58,155 bases of DNA from Sporolituus thermophilus DSM 23256 (GTDB lineage Bacteria > Bacillota > Negativicutes > Sporomusales > Thermosinaceae): contig NZ_FNBU01000019.1 in assembly GCF_900102435.1 (NCBI RefSeq), positions 1 to 58,155 of the forward strand, given 5' to 3'. A program made the position numbers and the translations under genes. Positions within the stretch are counted from its first letter, which is position 1, and each line of letters starts with the position of its first letter. Positions 43,886-52,580 of the stretch are shown here, piece by piece. The notes beneath the pieces were generated by a model, which ran no database searches, was not told the origin of the DNA, and worked only from the letters and a program-made list of their open reading frames with translations.

Positions 43886-45397
43886 TCAGCCACGGGCCTC
43901 ACCTGCCTTCATGGCCGGACGGGCATCGACGAACTCAATAATAAAAGCAGGCAGTTCCAGCCACCCGTCGGCGCTGCGCAAAACTATCCGGCGGCCGCCC
44001 GGAGCGGTTACCAGCCGGATGCGTCTGCCCGTTTCCGTCTGGATGGTGCGGTCTTCGCGCTGCATGCAGCGGGCAATCCAGGCCAGCAAGGTCTTGCGCA
44101 CATGCGCGTCAACTTCCGCCAAGTCGGACAGCACGATTTTATTGTCGACAATAAGCTGGTCAATAAGCCTTTCCCGTTCGTGCTGGGCGCGAATATACTC
44201 GGCCAGCGCCGCCTCCTTCTCGGCGCGGCGGTCTATAAGCGCTCCCGGCCGGCTCCGTTCCCGCATACCCGGCAGACGGGGCGTTGTCGTAACGATGGTC
44301 GGAGCTTCGTCCCAAACCGTCCGGTCAAAGTCCTCGCTCGCCCGCGGCTGGGCATACAAATGGCGCGAATGGGGTACGCCAAACAACATCGCCGCCAGCC
44401 GGTGGGCGTCGTCTAACCCCTCCGTGCGGGCAAACCACCCCGCCAAATAGAGGTAATCATGGCGCCGACTGCGAAAAGCCTGGTGGCGCTCGCTGATCCG
44501 CTGGGCAAAACGGGCAATGCGGCGGATGGTATCGGTCGTTTCGTTCTGAAGGGTAATAAGTTCGCTGGGATGGTTGGGCCGGCCCAAAAACCATTCGGCC
44601 AGACTGGCATACTGATCAAGGTACAAGGTCACCCATTCTTCCCGGCTGGGCTGACTGTCCAGGCGGGGGATGCTGAGCTGGTATTCGGCCAGCCTGTCGG
44701 CAATAAGCTTCACCGTATCGGCCGGCGCTTTTTTCAGTACGGCCTCGATTTTGCTGGCCGTACGCTGCATGCCGAGAATAAAATTCTGCAGGTACTGGGT
44801 AAAAGCGGACTTATAGGCGATAAAGGCCTCGGTCTGCATCTGTTCTTCCACTTTATCACTTTTGAGATGGGCAAGGTAGTCGGACGCATTCTGGACCAGG
44901 GAACGAAAATGGCCGTAAAGGTCATCCCAGGCCCGGAAAAGTTCTTCCAGCGGAAGCGACGGGCCGTCGGCCAACAATCGGTTAAGCGCGGTCAAAAGCC
45001 GTTCAAACAGCGTCGCCTCCAGCGACCCGCCGAAACTGTCGCCTAATTGTTGCAGGCGCGCCACCATCCGCTCGATTTCAATCGTGTAGGGCGTGCATTG
45101 GTAACGAAACTTTTTCCGTTTAAAGTCCTCAATCGTATGTACCCGTCCCGTCTCCTGACGGGGAATAAGGTTCTTCCACTCGACCAGCTGCTTTAGGTCC
45201 TGCTGCAGCTGGTCTTCGGTATAATCGGCGAAAAAGGGGCTTGCCTTCAGGTACTGGTAAATTTCTTCCGGATATACATAGTGATGCAGCCGTTCATGCT
45301 GCACAAAACAATAGCGCAATATCGCCCGGTAGCGCCAGCTGTTTTCCCGGTTAAGATAGCTTGTTTCCACAATCGGCCGCAAGTCCTGTTCGTTCAT
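43886..45397 (-). CDS. jetA: Wadjet type II subunit JetA (DUF2397, kleisin-like)
   Basis: 503 aa from ATG 45397; the frame extends to 45427 without a site. N-terminal winged-helix part (YRAILRYCFVQHERLHHYVYP), central helical region with coiled-coil, and a C-terminal winged domain ending PGGRRIVLRSADGWLELP; matches the TIGR02677 family. Acts as MukF-like kleisin. First gene of the four-gene operon; a tandem 16-bp repeat lies about 155 bp upstream. Confidence 0.9.
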   Translation of the reverse strand: MNEQDLRPIVETSYLNRENSWRYRAILRYCFVQHERLHHYVYPEEIYQYLKASPFFADYTEDQLQQDLKQLVEWKNLIPRQETGRVHTIEDFKRKKFRYQCTPYTIEIERMVARLQQLGDSFGGSLEATLFERLLTALNRLLADGPSLPLEELFRAWDDLYGHFRSLVQNASDYLAHLKSDKVEEQMQTEAFIAYKSAFTQYLQNFILGMQRTASKIEAVLKKAPADTVKLIADRLAEYQLSIPRLDSQPSREEWVTLYLDQYASLAEWFLGRPNHPSELITLQNETTDTIRRIARFAQRISERHQAFRSRRHDYLYLAGWFARTEGLDDAHRLAAMLFGVPHSRHLYAQPRASEDFDRTVWDEAPTIVTTTPRLPGMRERSRPGALIDRRAEKEAALAEYIRAQHERERLIDQLIVDNKIVLSDLAEVDAHVRKTLLAWIARCMQREDRTIQTETGRRIRLVTAPGGRRIVLRSADGWLELPAFIIEFVDARPAMKAGEARG

Positions 45398-45550
45398 GCC
45401 ATCATTCCCTTTACGCCGCTGCCGCACCCTGCCTAATAAAGGCTCGGCGGGCCGGCGACTAATCTCTCAGACCTTAAATTCCGGCAATTTGGAGTAAATC
45501 CTGCTTTTGATTATCGCCAATTTTCGGCAGTAGTAAACTCTTTTATCTTA

Positions 45551-45582
45551 TTTTACAATTTTTAACTTTTACAATTTTTAAC
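45551..45582. repeat. Tandem 16-bp repeat upstream of jetA
   Basis: TTTTACAATTTTTAAC occurs twice back to back (45551-45566, 45567-45582), identical. Read on the minus strand it contains TTGTAA, and TAAGAT follows, so the promoter of the Wadjet operon may lie here. Confidence 0.75.
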
Positions 45583-45593
45583 GCCGCAAACAA

Positions 45594-45618
45594 GAAAAAA
45601 GACGCCGATTTGGCGTCT
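45594..45618 (-). terminator. Terminator of dcuC
   Basis: Minus strand AGACGCC-AAATC-GGCGTCT followed by TTTTTCTTG, about 60 bp beyond the dcuC stop. Confidence 0.88.
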
Positions 45619-45679
45619 GTTAAAATTAAGATGTTGAAGCCTGTATTTTTTGGGGATCTAAACCATGCCACCGGCACAG

Positions 45680-47050
45680 TTACCGGTAGAAATACACAAA
45701 AGTCCCGATAACGTTGACAAGCATGGCGCCGGCCATGGGAATGGCGGTCCGCTTCACCAGGTCAAACGGCGAGACGCCGCCCATGCTGGACGAAACGACG
45801 ATAACGGCGGTAATGGGCGATACGGCGCGCGCGATACTGGCGGCAAAATGCATGGGCAGCAGCATCAGTACGGGGGCAACCCCCATTTTGGTCGCGACGG
45901 TGGGGGTTAGCGACGCAAACGCGAAGAAAGGTGCGTTGCCGGAGCCCATGACGATGGAGCAGCCGGCGATAATGCCGACCATTACCAGGATCATGCCGGC
46001 CGCGCCAAACCCGGAGGTTTGAGCGCCTTTGATGATGGCGTCAATGGTGCCGATGGTCGTAAGACCCTTGGCGAAGGTTTCACCGGCGACAATGAGGGTA
46101 ATGACATTGGCCATTTGCATGCCCAGCCCGTCAAAGAACGACTGGATACCGTCAAGAACCTTTTTACCGTCGCGCGTGCGGACATATTCGAAGATCATGG
46201 CAATAAACACGCCGATAAACATCGCCTTGATGATGTCCATCTTGATCCAGGAAATCCACAGGTTACTGAAAATCAGAATGAGTGCCAGCGGAATGGTGGG
46301 CAGGATGGCATAAATCATGGGCACCGGCTTTTCATCCTTGTCGGCCTCTGTCTTGTCCACGACGATAGGCACCACTTCATGGCCGTCCCGCTTGTCCATC
46401 CACTTTTGCGTAAAGTAGTGGAAACCGGCTACTACCGGCATTACCGTCAAAGCGATGGGAATCTGATAGTTGGTCCAGTACAGCACCGGATCCAGGCCGG
46501 CGGTCTGCGCCGACAAAATCGTCCCTGTATCGCTGGGGCTCCAGTCAAGGCAAAGGGTAGTGGCTATTACTGCCGTAGCCGACAAGCGGCTGACGCCCAG
46601 GCTTACCAGGACGGGGAAAAGCGTTACCATCAGCAGCATGGCCAGGCCGGACGCGCTGTTTATGCACAGGCCGAGCAGCATGCCCACGACCCAGGAAGCG
46701 GCCATCACGAGATAAGGCGCCCGCAGGCCCAGCAGGGGGCGGATGGTGAGCTTGACCAGAGCGCGGCTGGCGCCAATGTGGTCCATATAGCGGGCGAAGC
46801 CGCCCACTGCCATGATGTTGAGGCCCAGTCCCGCCGCCCGGGAACTGAAGGTTTGTTTAATAAATTCAAAGGCATCAAAAAAGACCGAGCCCGTGCTGTT
46901 TTTGGCCGGCAGGATGGTGCCCAGCCCTAAGGCTACCCCGCAGAACATCAGGATCAGGCCGGCCATGAACAAGACCGGCTGAGGCTTGTACTTACGGGTT
47001 ATCAGATAGCCGACCCAAAAGGTGACAATCAACGAAATAACAATGCCCAA
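45680..47050 (-). CDS. dcuC: DcuC-family C4-dicarboxylate carrier
   Basis: 456 aa. Start is TTG 47050 because AGGAGG lies six bases before it; an ATG at 47083 would put that site inside the gene. About twelve hydrophobic segments; family features include NSASGLAMLLMVTLFPVL, CLDWSPSDTG, and IVMGSGNAPFFAFASLTP. In anaerobes DcuC exports succinate or exchanges fumarate/malate and succinate. Same strand as the epimerase gene 145 bp upstream; functional link uncertain. Confidence 0.88.
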   Translation of the reverse strand: MGIVISLIVTFWVGYLITRKYKPQPVLFMAGLILMFCGVALGLGTILPAKNSTGSVFFDAFEFIKQTFSSRAAGLGLNIMAVGGFARYMDHIGASRALVKLTIRPLLGLRAPYLVMAASWVVGMLLGLCINSASGLAMLLMVTLFPVLVSLGVSRLSATAVIATTLCLDWSPSDTGTILSAQTAGLDPVLYWTNYQIPIALTVMPVVAGFHYFTQKWMDKRDGHEVVPIVVDKTEADKDEKPVPMIYAILPTIPLALILIFSNLWISWIKMDIIKAMFIGVFIAMIFEYVRTRDGKKVLDGIQSFFDGLGMQMANVITLIVAGETFAKGLTTIGTIDAIIKGAQTSGFGAAGMILVMVGIIAGCSIVMGSGNAPFFAFASLTPTVATKMGVAPVLMLLPMHFAASIARAVSPITAVIVVSSSMGGVSPFDLVKRTAIPMAGAMLVNVIGTFVYFYR

Positions 47051-47194
47051 ATGACTTCCTCCTTCTTTCTTGCTAAAATGCATTCTTCGTACGGTTTACT
47101 AGTCGGCTGTAAGTCGTCTCTCCTCCCTTATACTTGCCTATATGGGAAACTGTCCGACCAAAGCGTCGCATGCTGAGCGTACCACCCGGCCGGA

Positions 47195-48283
47195 TCAGAT
47201 CTCCTGCCACCCTTTTACGTCTTCGATGCCAAAGCCCGGCGCTTCCGGCAGCAAAATTCGGTTTTGGTCGAAAGTCACGCCACCTAATACGGGGTCTTCG
47301 GCCAACAGCAAGGCCGCATCCAGATCGGCCCGGGTAATGTTCTTTTTCGCGGCGGCAAAGCTGGCCGCCGCCGTGATGCCGATTTTGCTCTCAAGCATAC
47401 AGCCCATCATGCACTCAATGCCCATGGTTTCCGCCAAATGGCAAATTTTAAGGGCGCTATGCAAGCCGCCGGCTTTCATCAGTTTAATGTTGATCAGGTC
47501 AGCGGCCCGCATCGCAAGGATGCGAAAGGCGTCGGCCGGACCGAAAACAGCCTCGTCGGCCAGAATATCAGTATCGACATGGTCGGTGACAAATTTCAGC
47601 CCTTCGATGTCTTGCGCCGCGACCGGCTGCTCCACCAGTTCAATCGCCAAACCCAGGTCTTCCATGCGCCGGATGGTACGTACCGCCTCCTTGGGCTTCC
47701 AGCCCTGATTGGCGTCCAGACGGATCTTAACGGCATCCCCCACCGCCTGACGAACGGCCTTAACTCGGCGGATATCCAGGTCGGCGTCGGTACCTACCTT
47801 GATCTTCAATTCCCGATAGCCCGCCGCAACTGCCTCCCGCGCGTCCCGGGCCATCTCTTCCGGCGAATTGACGCTTATCGTCAGGTCGGTCGTCACTTCC
47901 CGCCGATAGGCGCCGAACAGCTTGTATACCGGCAGGCGGTGAATTTTGCCAAAGAGATCGTACAGCGCCATGTCCACGGCCGCCTTGGCGCTGGTATTAT
48001 GCACCGCGGCCCCGTCCAGCGCGGCCATCAGCGCCTCCAGCCGGTCGGCTTCCATCCCGATGATCTTCGGGGCAATACAGTCCCGGATGGCGGCCACGAT
48101 GGCGCCCTGGGTATCGCCGGTGATGACAGCGGTCGGCGCGGCGCTGCCAAACCCTATGACTCCCTCGTCGGTAATAATCTTAATAACAATGTCTTCCGCC
48201 GCGTATACCGTGCGCAGGGCCGTCTTAAACGGTTTCTTGAGGGGGATACGCACTTTCCCGATTTTGACCTCGGCAATCTTCAC
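47195..48283 (-). CDS. Dipeptide epimerase, enolase superfamily (MLE subgroup)
   Basis: 362 aa. Capping domain up to about residue 120, then the barrel with catalytic KIKVG (second Lys near 161), metal ligands in LDANQGW (Asp near 190), EQPV (Glu near 216) and LADEAVF (Asp near 241), and the second catalytic Lys in INIKLMKAGG. This pattern is that of L-Ala-D/L-Glu epimerases, which recycle murein peptides; other dipeptides are possible. No signal peptide. A terminator-like hairpin (48347-48393) isolates it from the integrated element upstream. Confidence 0.88.
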   Translation of the reverse strand: MKIAEVKIGKVRIPLKKPFKTALRTVYAAEDIVIKIITDEGVIGFGSAAPTAVITGDTQGAIVAAIRDCIAPKIIGMEADRLEALMAALDGAAVHNTSAKAAVDMALYDLFGKIHRLPVYKLFGAYRREVTTDLTISVNSPEEMARDAREAVAAGYRELKIKVGTDADLDIRRVKAVRQAVGDAVKIRLDANQGWKPKEAVRTIRRMEDLGLAIELVEQPVAAQDIEGLKFVTDHVDTDILADEAVFGPADAFRILAMRAADLINIKLMKAGGLHSALKICHLAETMGIECMMGCMLESKIGITAAASFAAAKKNITRADLDAALLLAEDPVLGGVTFDQNRILLPEAPGFGIEDVKGWQEI

Positions 48284-48346
48284 GGTTCCTTATCTCTCCT
48301 TTCCCGGCAGTCTTCCGAACCCGGCCTACCTTATAAAAACACACAA

Positions 48347-48393
48347 AAATCCAGCCAGAACAGCCGAAACCGCTAGACTTTCTCGCTGGATTT
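48347..48393 (-). terminator. Terminator-like hairpin at the chromosome/element edge
   Basis: Minus strand AAATCCAGC...GCTGGATTT with TTTTGTGTG after it. It would stop transcripts coming from the integrase remnant before the epimerase gene. Confidence 0.7.
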
Positions 48394-48541
48394 CCTTCGA
48401 CAGAAAACAATATCTAGTTATTTTATTCTCCTGAACTTTTAAAAATCCTGCTTACCAGTCCCCTGTCATAAATTTTCTGAAAAGGAAAATAGGCAGGTCG
48501 CCGTGCGGCAGAACTTTTCGTAAGCTTGGCGCAATAGAGCT

Positions 48542-49028
48542 TCATACGAATATGCCTTTCAACTTTTCCAAAACCTGTTCTTGCATGTCCGGCAAAACAT
48601 GGCTATATGTATCAAGCGTAACCTTGACGCTGGCATGGCCAAGCCTTTCCAAAACCACTTTCACGTTTACGCCCTTCTTGAGCAGCAGCGTCGCGTGAGT
48701 ATGCCGCATGTCGTGGAAACAAAATCCATCCTTCCCTTTTGGCAAACCGGCCTTGTCCAGCATGGCCTTATACACCTTGTCAAAGGTATTCGGATTATAA
48801 GGCTGGCCTATTTCAGAACATATAACCAGGTCATCATCAAAGTATAGTTCGCCGTATTTCAGGCGATTTTCCGCCTGTAACCGTTTGAGCCGTTTTAACT
48901 CACGCACAACTTCTGGCGGCACCGGTAACCGACGGTAAGAGTATGGCGTTTTGTGACGACAGTCCACTGCCATCCTTTTTGCCATTAACGACCAATTGGT
49001 TAAACAGTCTCTGGACATCAGGATTTTT
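48542..49028 (-). pseudogene. Decayed tyrosine recombinase (integrase) copy
   Basis: Closely related to the intact integrase at 49309-50502. The C-terminal catalytic part is kept (HDMRHTHATLL, RLGHASVKVTLDTYSH), but about 118 codons between the GKKDGSGLSS and KTPYSYRRLP regions are deleted, shifting frame at the junction near 48950, and the first third is missing beyond the NPDVQRLF motif. The first catalytic Arg region (STGMRRGEI) is lost, so it cannot be active. Likely a relic of an older related element. Confidence 0.88.
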
Positions 49029-49120
49029 CCCCAATCCACCACATAAAAATAAATATTGCCCCCCCTCGGGCATAAAAATAGCCATTGACATTTTCTGTCA
49101 ATGACTAGAACCCTTGTATT

Positions 49121-49181
49121 TGGCGGAGTGGGAGGGATTTGAACCCTCGCGAGCCTTACGACTCCTAACGATTTAGCAATT
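49121..49181 (-). other. attachment-site tRNA-Ser(GCT) 3' fragment
   Basis: Minus strand holds only the 3' half of a serine tRNA: anticodon region TTGCTAAATC (anticodon GCT), variable arm, T arm GAGGG-TTCAAAT-CCCTC, CCACTCC acceptor strand, discriminator G and CCA. The 5' half is absent; the DNA upstream is unrelated. This is the usual scar of integration into a tRNA gene, with the crossover in or near the anticodon loop. It lies 128 bp from the intact integrase stop. Confidence 0.85.
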
Positions 49182-49308
49182 TGAATTAGGCGTTTTTCTG
49201 GGTTTTATGCAGTTTATAAAATCCAGTAAAATCAAGGCTTCGCAGGCATGGAATTTTATACCATCTACCTAGTTTTTAAAATTATTGCCCCCCTTTTTGC
49301 CCCCCTCG

Positions 49309-50502
49309 TTATATAAACATGCCTTTCAATTTTTCCAGAACCTGTTCTTGCATGTCTGGCAAAACATGGCTATATGTGTCAAGCGTAACCTTGACGCTGG
49401 CATGGCCAAGCCTTTCCGAAACCACTTTTACGTTTACGCCCTTTTTAAGCAGCAGCGTCGCGTGAGTATGCCGCATATCATGGAAACAAAATCCGTCCTT
49501 CCCCTTTGGCATACCGGCTTTATCCAGCATGGACTTATACACCTTGTCGAAGGTATTAGGATTATATGGCTGGCCAATCTCAGAACATATAACCAGGTCA
49601 TCGTCAAAATATAATTCACCATATTTCAGGCGGTTTTCTGCCTGCAGGCGTTTCAACCGCTTCAACTCCCTGACAACTTCCGGCGGGATTGGCAGCCGCC
49701 GGTAAGAATATGGCGTCTTTAGGTCTTGAAAAACTAACGACCCTTCCCTGCCGGTCAATCGCCTGCTTATTGGCGTTAATTCACGCTGGACATATATTTC
49801 GCCTTTATCCAGGTCAATGTCCGACCACTTTAAGCCAAATATTTCTCCCCGCCGCATCCCTGTCGATAAAGCCAGCAGGATAATCATGAAATGTTTTTGT
49901 TCATATCCACGGGCGACATCAAGCAGTTTTTTGGCCTGTTCTTCCGTCATAGCCTTAATATCGCGCTTCTTTTTTTGAGCAATGCGAATATCGTCAGCCG
50001 GATTTCTGGCAATATACCCTAGACTTACTGCTTTATCCAACGCCGCATGTAAACATATCCTGACACTATTTAAAGAATGTGACGACAGTCCGCTGCCGTC
50101 CTTTTTGCCGTTAACCGCCAATTGATTAAACAGCCTCTGGACATCGGGATTTTGTAGTTTTTGCAAAGGCACCTGCCCAATTCTCGGCTTTAAGTATAGC
50201 TTAATTATGCTCTCGTAACGCTCATATGTCCGCACCTTAACAGCAGGCTTTGTATAATCTTCCAGCCATCTGTCCAGCCAATAGCCGACAGTCAGTTTAT
50301 CCGCATCGGGCATCAACCCGTTTTCTATCTCTTGCAACCACTTCCGTCCTTTGGCCATGACTTCTTTTTGCGACTTGCCGGTAAACTTTTTCCGCTTTGT
50401 TTCGCCTGTTTCCGGGCATTGATAAGAGAATTGGGCCTCCCACCGCTGCCGCTTTTCGTTATAATATGCCGTCCCTTCACCGTGTCCGCGCTTTCTCGCC
50501 AT
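49309..50502 (-). CDS. int: Tyrosine site-specific integrase
   Basis: 397 aa from ATG 50502 (AGGCGGTG nine bases upstream). N-terminal AP2-like arm-binding region (GEGTAYYNEKRQRWEAQFSY), SAM-like core-binding domain (about 75-165), and catalytic domain with Arg in STGMRRGEIFGL, Lys region, HxxR in HDMRHTH, and HxxxxxxxxY in GHASVKVTLDTYSH. It is oriented toward the att fragment, typical of integrative elements and temperate phages of Firmicutes. Accessory cargo extends to the right. Confidence 0.95.
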   Translation of the reverse strand: MARKRGHGEGTAYYNEKRQRWEAQFSYQCPETGETKRKKFTGKSQKEVMAKGRKWLQEIENGLMPDADKLTVGYWLDRWLEDYTKPAVKVRTYERYESIIKLYLKPRIGQVPLQKLQNPDVQRLFNQLAVNGKKDGSGLSSHSLNSVRICLHAALDKAVSLGYIARNPADDIRIAQKKKRDIKAMTEEQAKKLLDVARGYEQKHFMIILLALSTGMRRGEIFGLKWSDIDLDKGEIYVQRELTPISRRLTGREGSLVFQDLKTPYSYRRLPIPPEVVRELKRLKRLQAENRLKYGELYFDDDLVICSEIGQPYNPNTFDKVYKSMLDKAGMPKGKDGFCFHDMRHTHATLLLKKGVNVKVVSERLGHASVKVTLDTYSHVLPDMQEQVLEKLKGMFI

Positions 50503-50622
50503 TAACAGCACCGCCTTTCAATACCCTTCTAGCTTTTAAAATACACAAGTTTTTACAGCTTGTCTATTCAGTCTAACCAATGCTAAAATAAAGCTACCAC
50601 CATAAAAAGGATTGGTGATGTT

Positions 50623-51096
50623 ATGAGCAATGAAGAATTAATTTTAACCCTTCGCTCCGTCATTCAGGAAGAGTTAAAGCCAATTAACGCACGCCTAGAC
50701 AGAATTGAAACCCGCTTAGACAGAATTGAACCCCGCTTAGACAAAATCGAAACCCGCTTAGACAAAATCGAAACCCGCTTAGACAGAATTGAACCCCGCT
50801 TAGACAACCTGGAAGGCCAAGTAAAAGAAAACACCAATTTTATTAGCGTACTGCTCCACCGCACCGAAGAAATTGACGCTCAACTACATGCCTTGTCCTC
50901 CACCGTAGATAAACTTTGCGGCCAGGTTAATAACCTGGAAGTTCAAGTTAAAGACTTACAGGCCCAGGTAACCGATATTAAGGCTAACATGGCCACTAAA
51001 GAGGATATTGCCGCCCTTGACGCTAAAATAAACGTTCTTAGCATACGCCAGACTAATCAAGAAGCAGAATTATTCCGCCTTAAAATGGCCCGCTAA
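50623..51096 (+). CDS. Heptad-repeat coiled-coil protein
   Basis: 157 aa. Residues about 24-65 are six tandem heptads of the form RLDxIEx, encoded by 21-nt DNA repeats (50692-50817); a second helical stretch (VDKLCGQVNNLEVQVKDLQAQV) and a C-terminal DAKINVLSIRQTNQEAELFRL continue the coiled coil. No domain recognised; similar repeat proteins are common on Firmicute mobile elements. Only plus-strand gene of the element before the IS; own terminator at 51105-51132. Confidence 0.75.
   Translation: MSNEELILTLRSVIQEELKPINARLDRIETRLDRIEPRLDKIETRLDKIETRLDRIEPRLDNLEGQVKENTNFISVLLHRTEEIDAQLHALSSTVDKLCGQVNNLEVQVKDLQAQVTDIKANMATKEDIAALDAKINVLSIRQTNQEAELFRLKMAR
50692..50817 (+). repeat. Six tandem 21-bp coding repeats
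   Basis: Units start at 50692, 50713, 50734, 50755, 50776 and 50797, each near CGCTTAGACARAATYGAAMCC. They are in frame and encode the RLD[RK]IE[TP] heptads, so copy number can change by slippage without breaking the gene. Confidence 0.92.
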
Positions 51097-51104
51097 CTTT
51101 CCCT

Positions 51105-51132
51105 TCCCGGCTATGGCCGGGATTTTTATTTT
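51105..51132 (+). terminator. Terminator of the heptad-repeat gene
   Basis: CCCGGC-TAT-GGCCGGG-type stem followed by ATTTTTATTTT on the plus strand. Confidence 0.85.
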
Positions 51133-51135
51133 GCC

Positions 51136-51423
51136 TTACATCTTCAGCCCAATCTGCCTGGCAATGCTCCGCAATTTCCGGCAGGCAAGCGACCGGCCCG
51201 CCTGGCCAACAACATCCTGCATGTTAACCAGCACCCGCTCCCCAGGCAGGCCCAGAATTTCGGCCCCGGTATTGGCCAATCTTAAAGCCTCCTCCAGTTC
51301 TACCGGCTCATTATAGACATGCCGCTGGCCGTCTGTCTTTATTACCACCATGAACCCGCCGCCGGGCGCGCCTTCGACCATGATCCAAACACCTTTATTC
51401 GTGTCCACGTTATGAATTGCCAT
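51136..51423 (-). CDS. Hypothetical protein of the integrated element
   Basis: 95 aa from ATG 51423 (GGTGGG just upstream; a preceding ATG overlaps). N-terminal beta-rich part (GVWIMVEGAPGGGFMVVIKTDGQ) and helical C-terminus rich in Arg (RSLACRKLRSIARQIGLKM). No family recognised. Confidence 0.6.
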   Translation of the reverse strand: MAIHNVDTNKGVWIMVEGAPGGGFMVVIKTDGQRHVYNEPVELEEALRLANTGAEILGLPGERVLVNMQDVVGQAGRSLACRKLRSIARQIGLKM

Positions 51424-52001
51424 CATCCCACCGCCTTAACACAAGTTTTCTCAGGTAGTTTTTAAAATACTGCCGCCTGGCCGCCCTGCTTGGCCACCAG
51501 CGGCCTTTTTCTCCCCGGTTAATGGTATTTATCGCATCGCCTGCTTGCCCGGCCTTGTAGGCAAATATACATAGGCTGTATTATGCGAAACCGGCAGCAC
51601 GGGACAAAGACCTGCAACTTGCGGCTAAACCCAGCAAACAAGCCTTCGGCAGACTTGCCGAAACCGAAACCGAAATAAAATTTTTTGCCTGTCGCTAAAT
51701 GGTTTTCGGGGCTCGCGAGACCCTCCAGCCCGCCCCCTTCTGGAAGGACCCGCACCTAACCAGCCCGACGACTTTCGTTGGCCTGCTTGCATCTAAACTT
51801 CGGCTACTGTAAATTTGCGACACCGAAGAGCGAGAATATGGCGGGGGGGTTACGCACACGACCCGTGTGTTCTTTGAAGGTGGCCCACCGGTCTGGCTAA
51901 AACAACCCCCGGTCACCTCGATGGGGGGGTTATAAGACTTCGTCCCCTCTAAATTTAGAGTAGCCGATAGCATCCTATAAACTTAGAGGAACCCATCTTG
52001 C

Positions 52002-52020
52002 TAATACATATATTGTATTA
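52002..52020. promoter_or_regulatory. Operator-like palindrome TAATACA-N5-TGTATTA, copy 1
   Basis: TAATACA-TATAT-TGTATTA. Identical arms recur at 52974-52992 and 53412-53430; only the five central bases differ, as expected of a binding site for a dimeric repressor. Confidence 0.75.
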
Positions 52021-52165
52021 ACTTTCTCCCTGTTATAGCCGCAGCCACGCTTATGTATTTAAGACTGGCGCGATATGGGCCTAGCTTGTGTCTAAATTTA
52101 GAGTAAAGCAGCCCTATAGCAGTCTCATGCCTACCGTTCGTCTAAATTTAGACCAACGGACAGCC

Positions 52166-52274
52166 GTCCGCTTTTCGGACGCTTGGCCTTCGTCCATTTT
52201 TCGGGCGAAGTCTTTTTATCGTGTGGTAAAATTCCCAACAACTTGGGAACCTGTTGTGCGTCCGTTTTCCGGAC
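52166..52274. repeat. Run of four short hairpins
   Basis: GTCCG-N5-CGGAC (52166-52180), TTCGTCC-N6-GGGCGAA-type (52189-52209, one G-T), TTCCCAA-CAAC-TTGGGAA (52232-52249) and GTCCG-N5-CGGAC (52260-52274). The first and last share arms. None is followed by a T run typical of terminators apart from short T stretches. Confidence 0.7.
52213..52234. repeat. 22-bp motif TTTTTATCGTGTGGTAAAATTC, copy 1
   Basis: Identical to 54982-55003 and 18 of 22 identical to 55393-55414. The other two copies sit just upstream of minus-strand genes of the element. Confidence 0.8.
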
Positions 52275-52502
52275 AGGCATTGCCCTTTTTAGGGACTGTA
52301 AAAATTCAGGCAAAAACGGCTTAAAACCAGGCATTTTTACCACTAAAACGGCCCTTATTTTGGACCGAAACCGCCTGCTTTTGCCCTGTTTTCAGGCCTT
52401 GACCCTTCCCCTTCGCAATTTCGCGGAATTTTGCGCATGACTGCCGCCCGCTCGCCGGTTAAAAGGCCCCAGGGATTTACCCCCATATCCCCCTATGGAC
52501 GT

Positions 52503-52580
52503 AGTTTCAACCGACACCCTTTAAGGTCGCCAGTTCAACTGGACACCCTAAAGCAGTCATTTCAACTGACCCCCTGTAAT
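52503..52580 (+). repeat. Three iteron-like direct repeats
   Basis: AGTTTCAACCGACACCCTTTAA (52503), AGTTCAACTGGACACCCTAAAG (52532) and ATTTCAACTGACCCCCTGTAAT (52559): about 22 bp each, spaced 29 and 27 bp, same orientation. Confidence 0.65.

Noticed and set aside
49121..49181. Functional tRNA gene
   Set aside because: Only the 3' half from the anticodon loop is present; no 5' acceptor or D arm upstream.
50692..50817. CRISPR array
   Set aside because: The 21-bp units are contiguous without spacers and are in frame with a coiled-coil gene.
52088..52343. Overlapping plus- and minus-strand open frames in the repeat region
   Set aside because: They span palindromes and hairpins, lack ribosome sites, and show no domain-like sequence.
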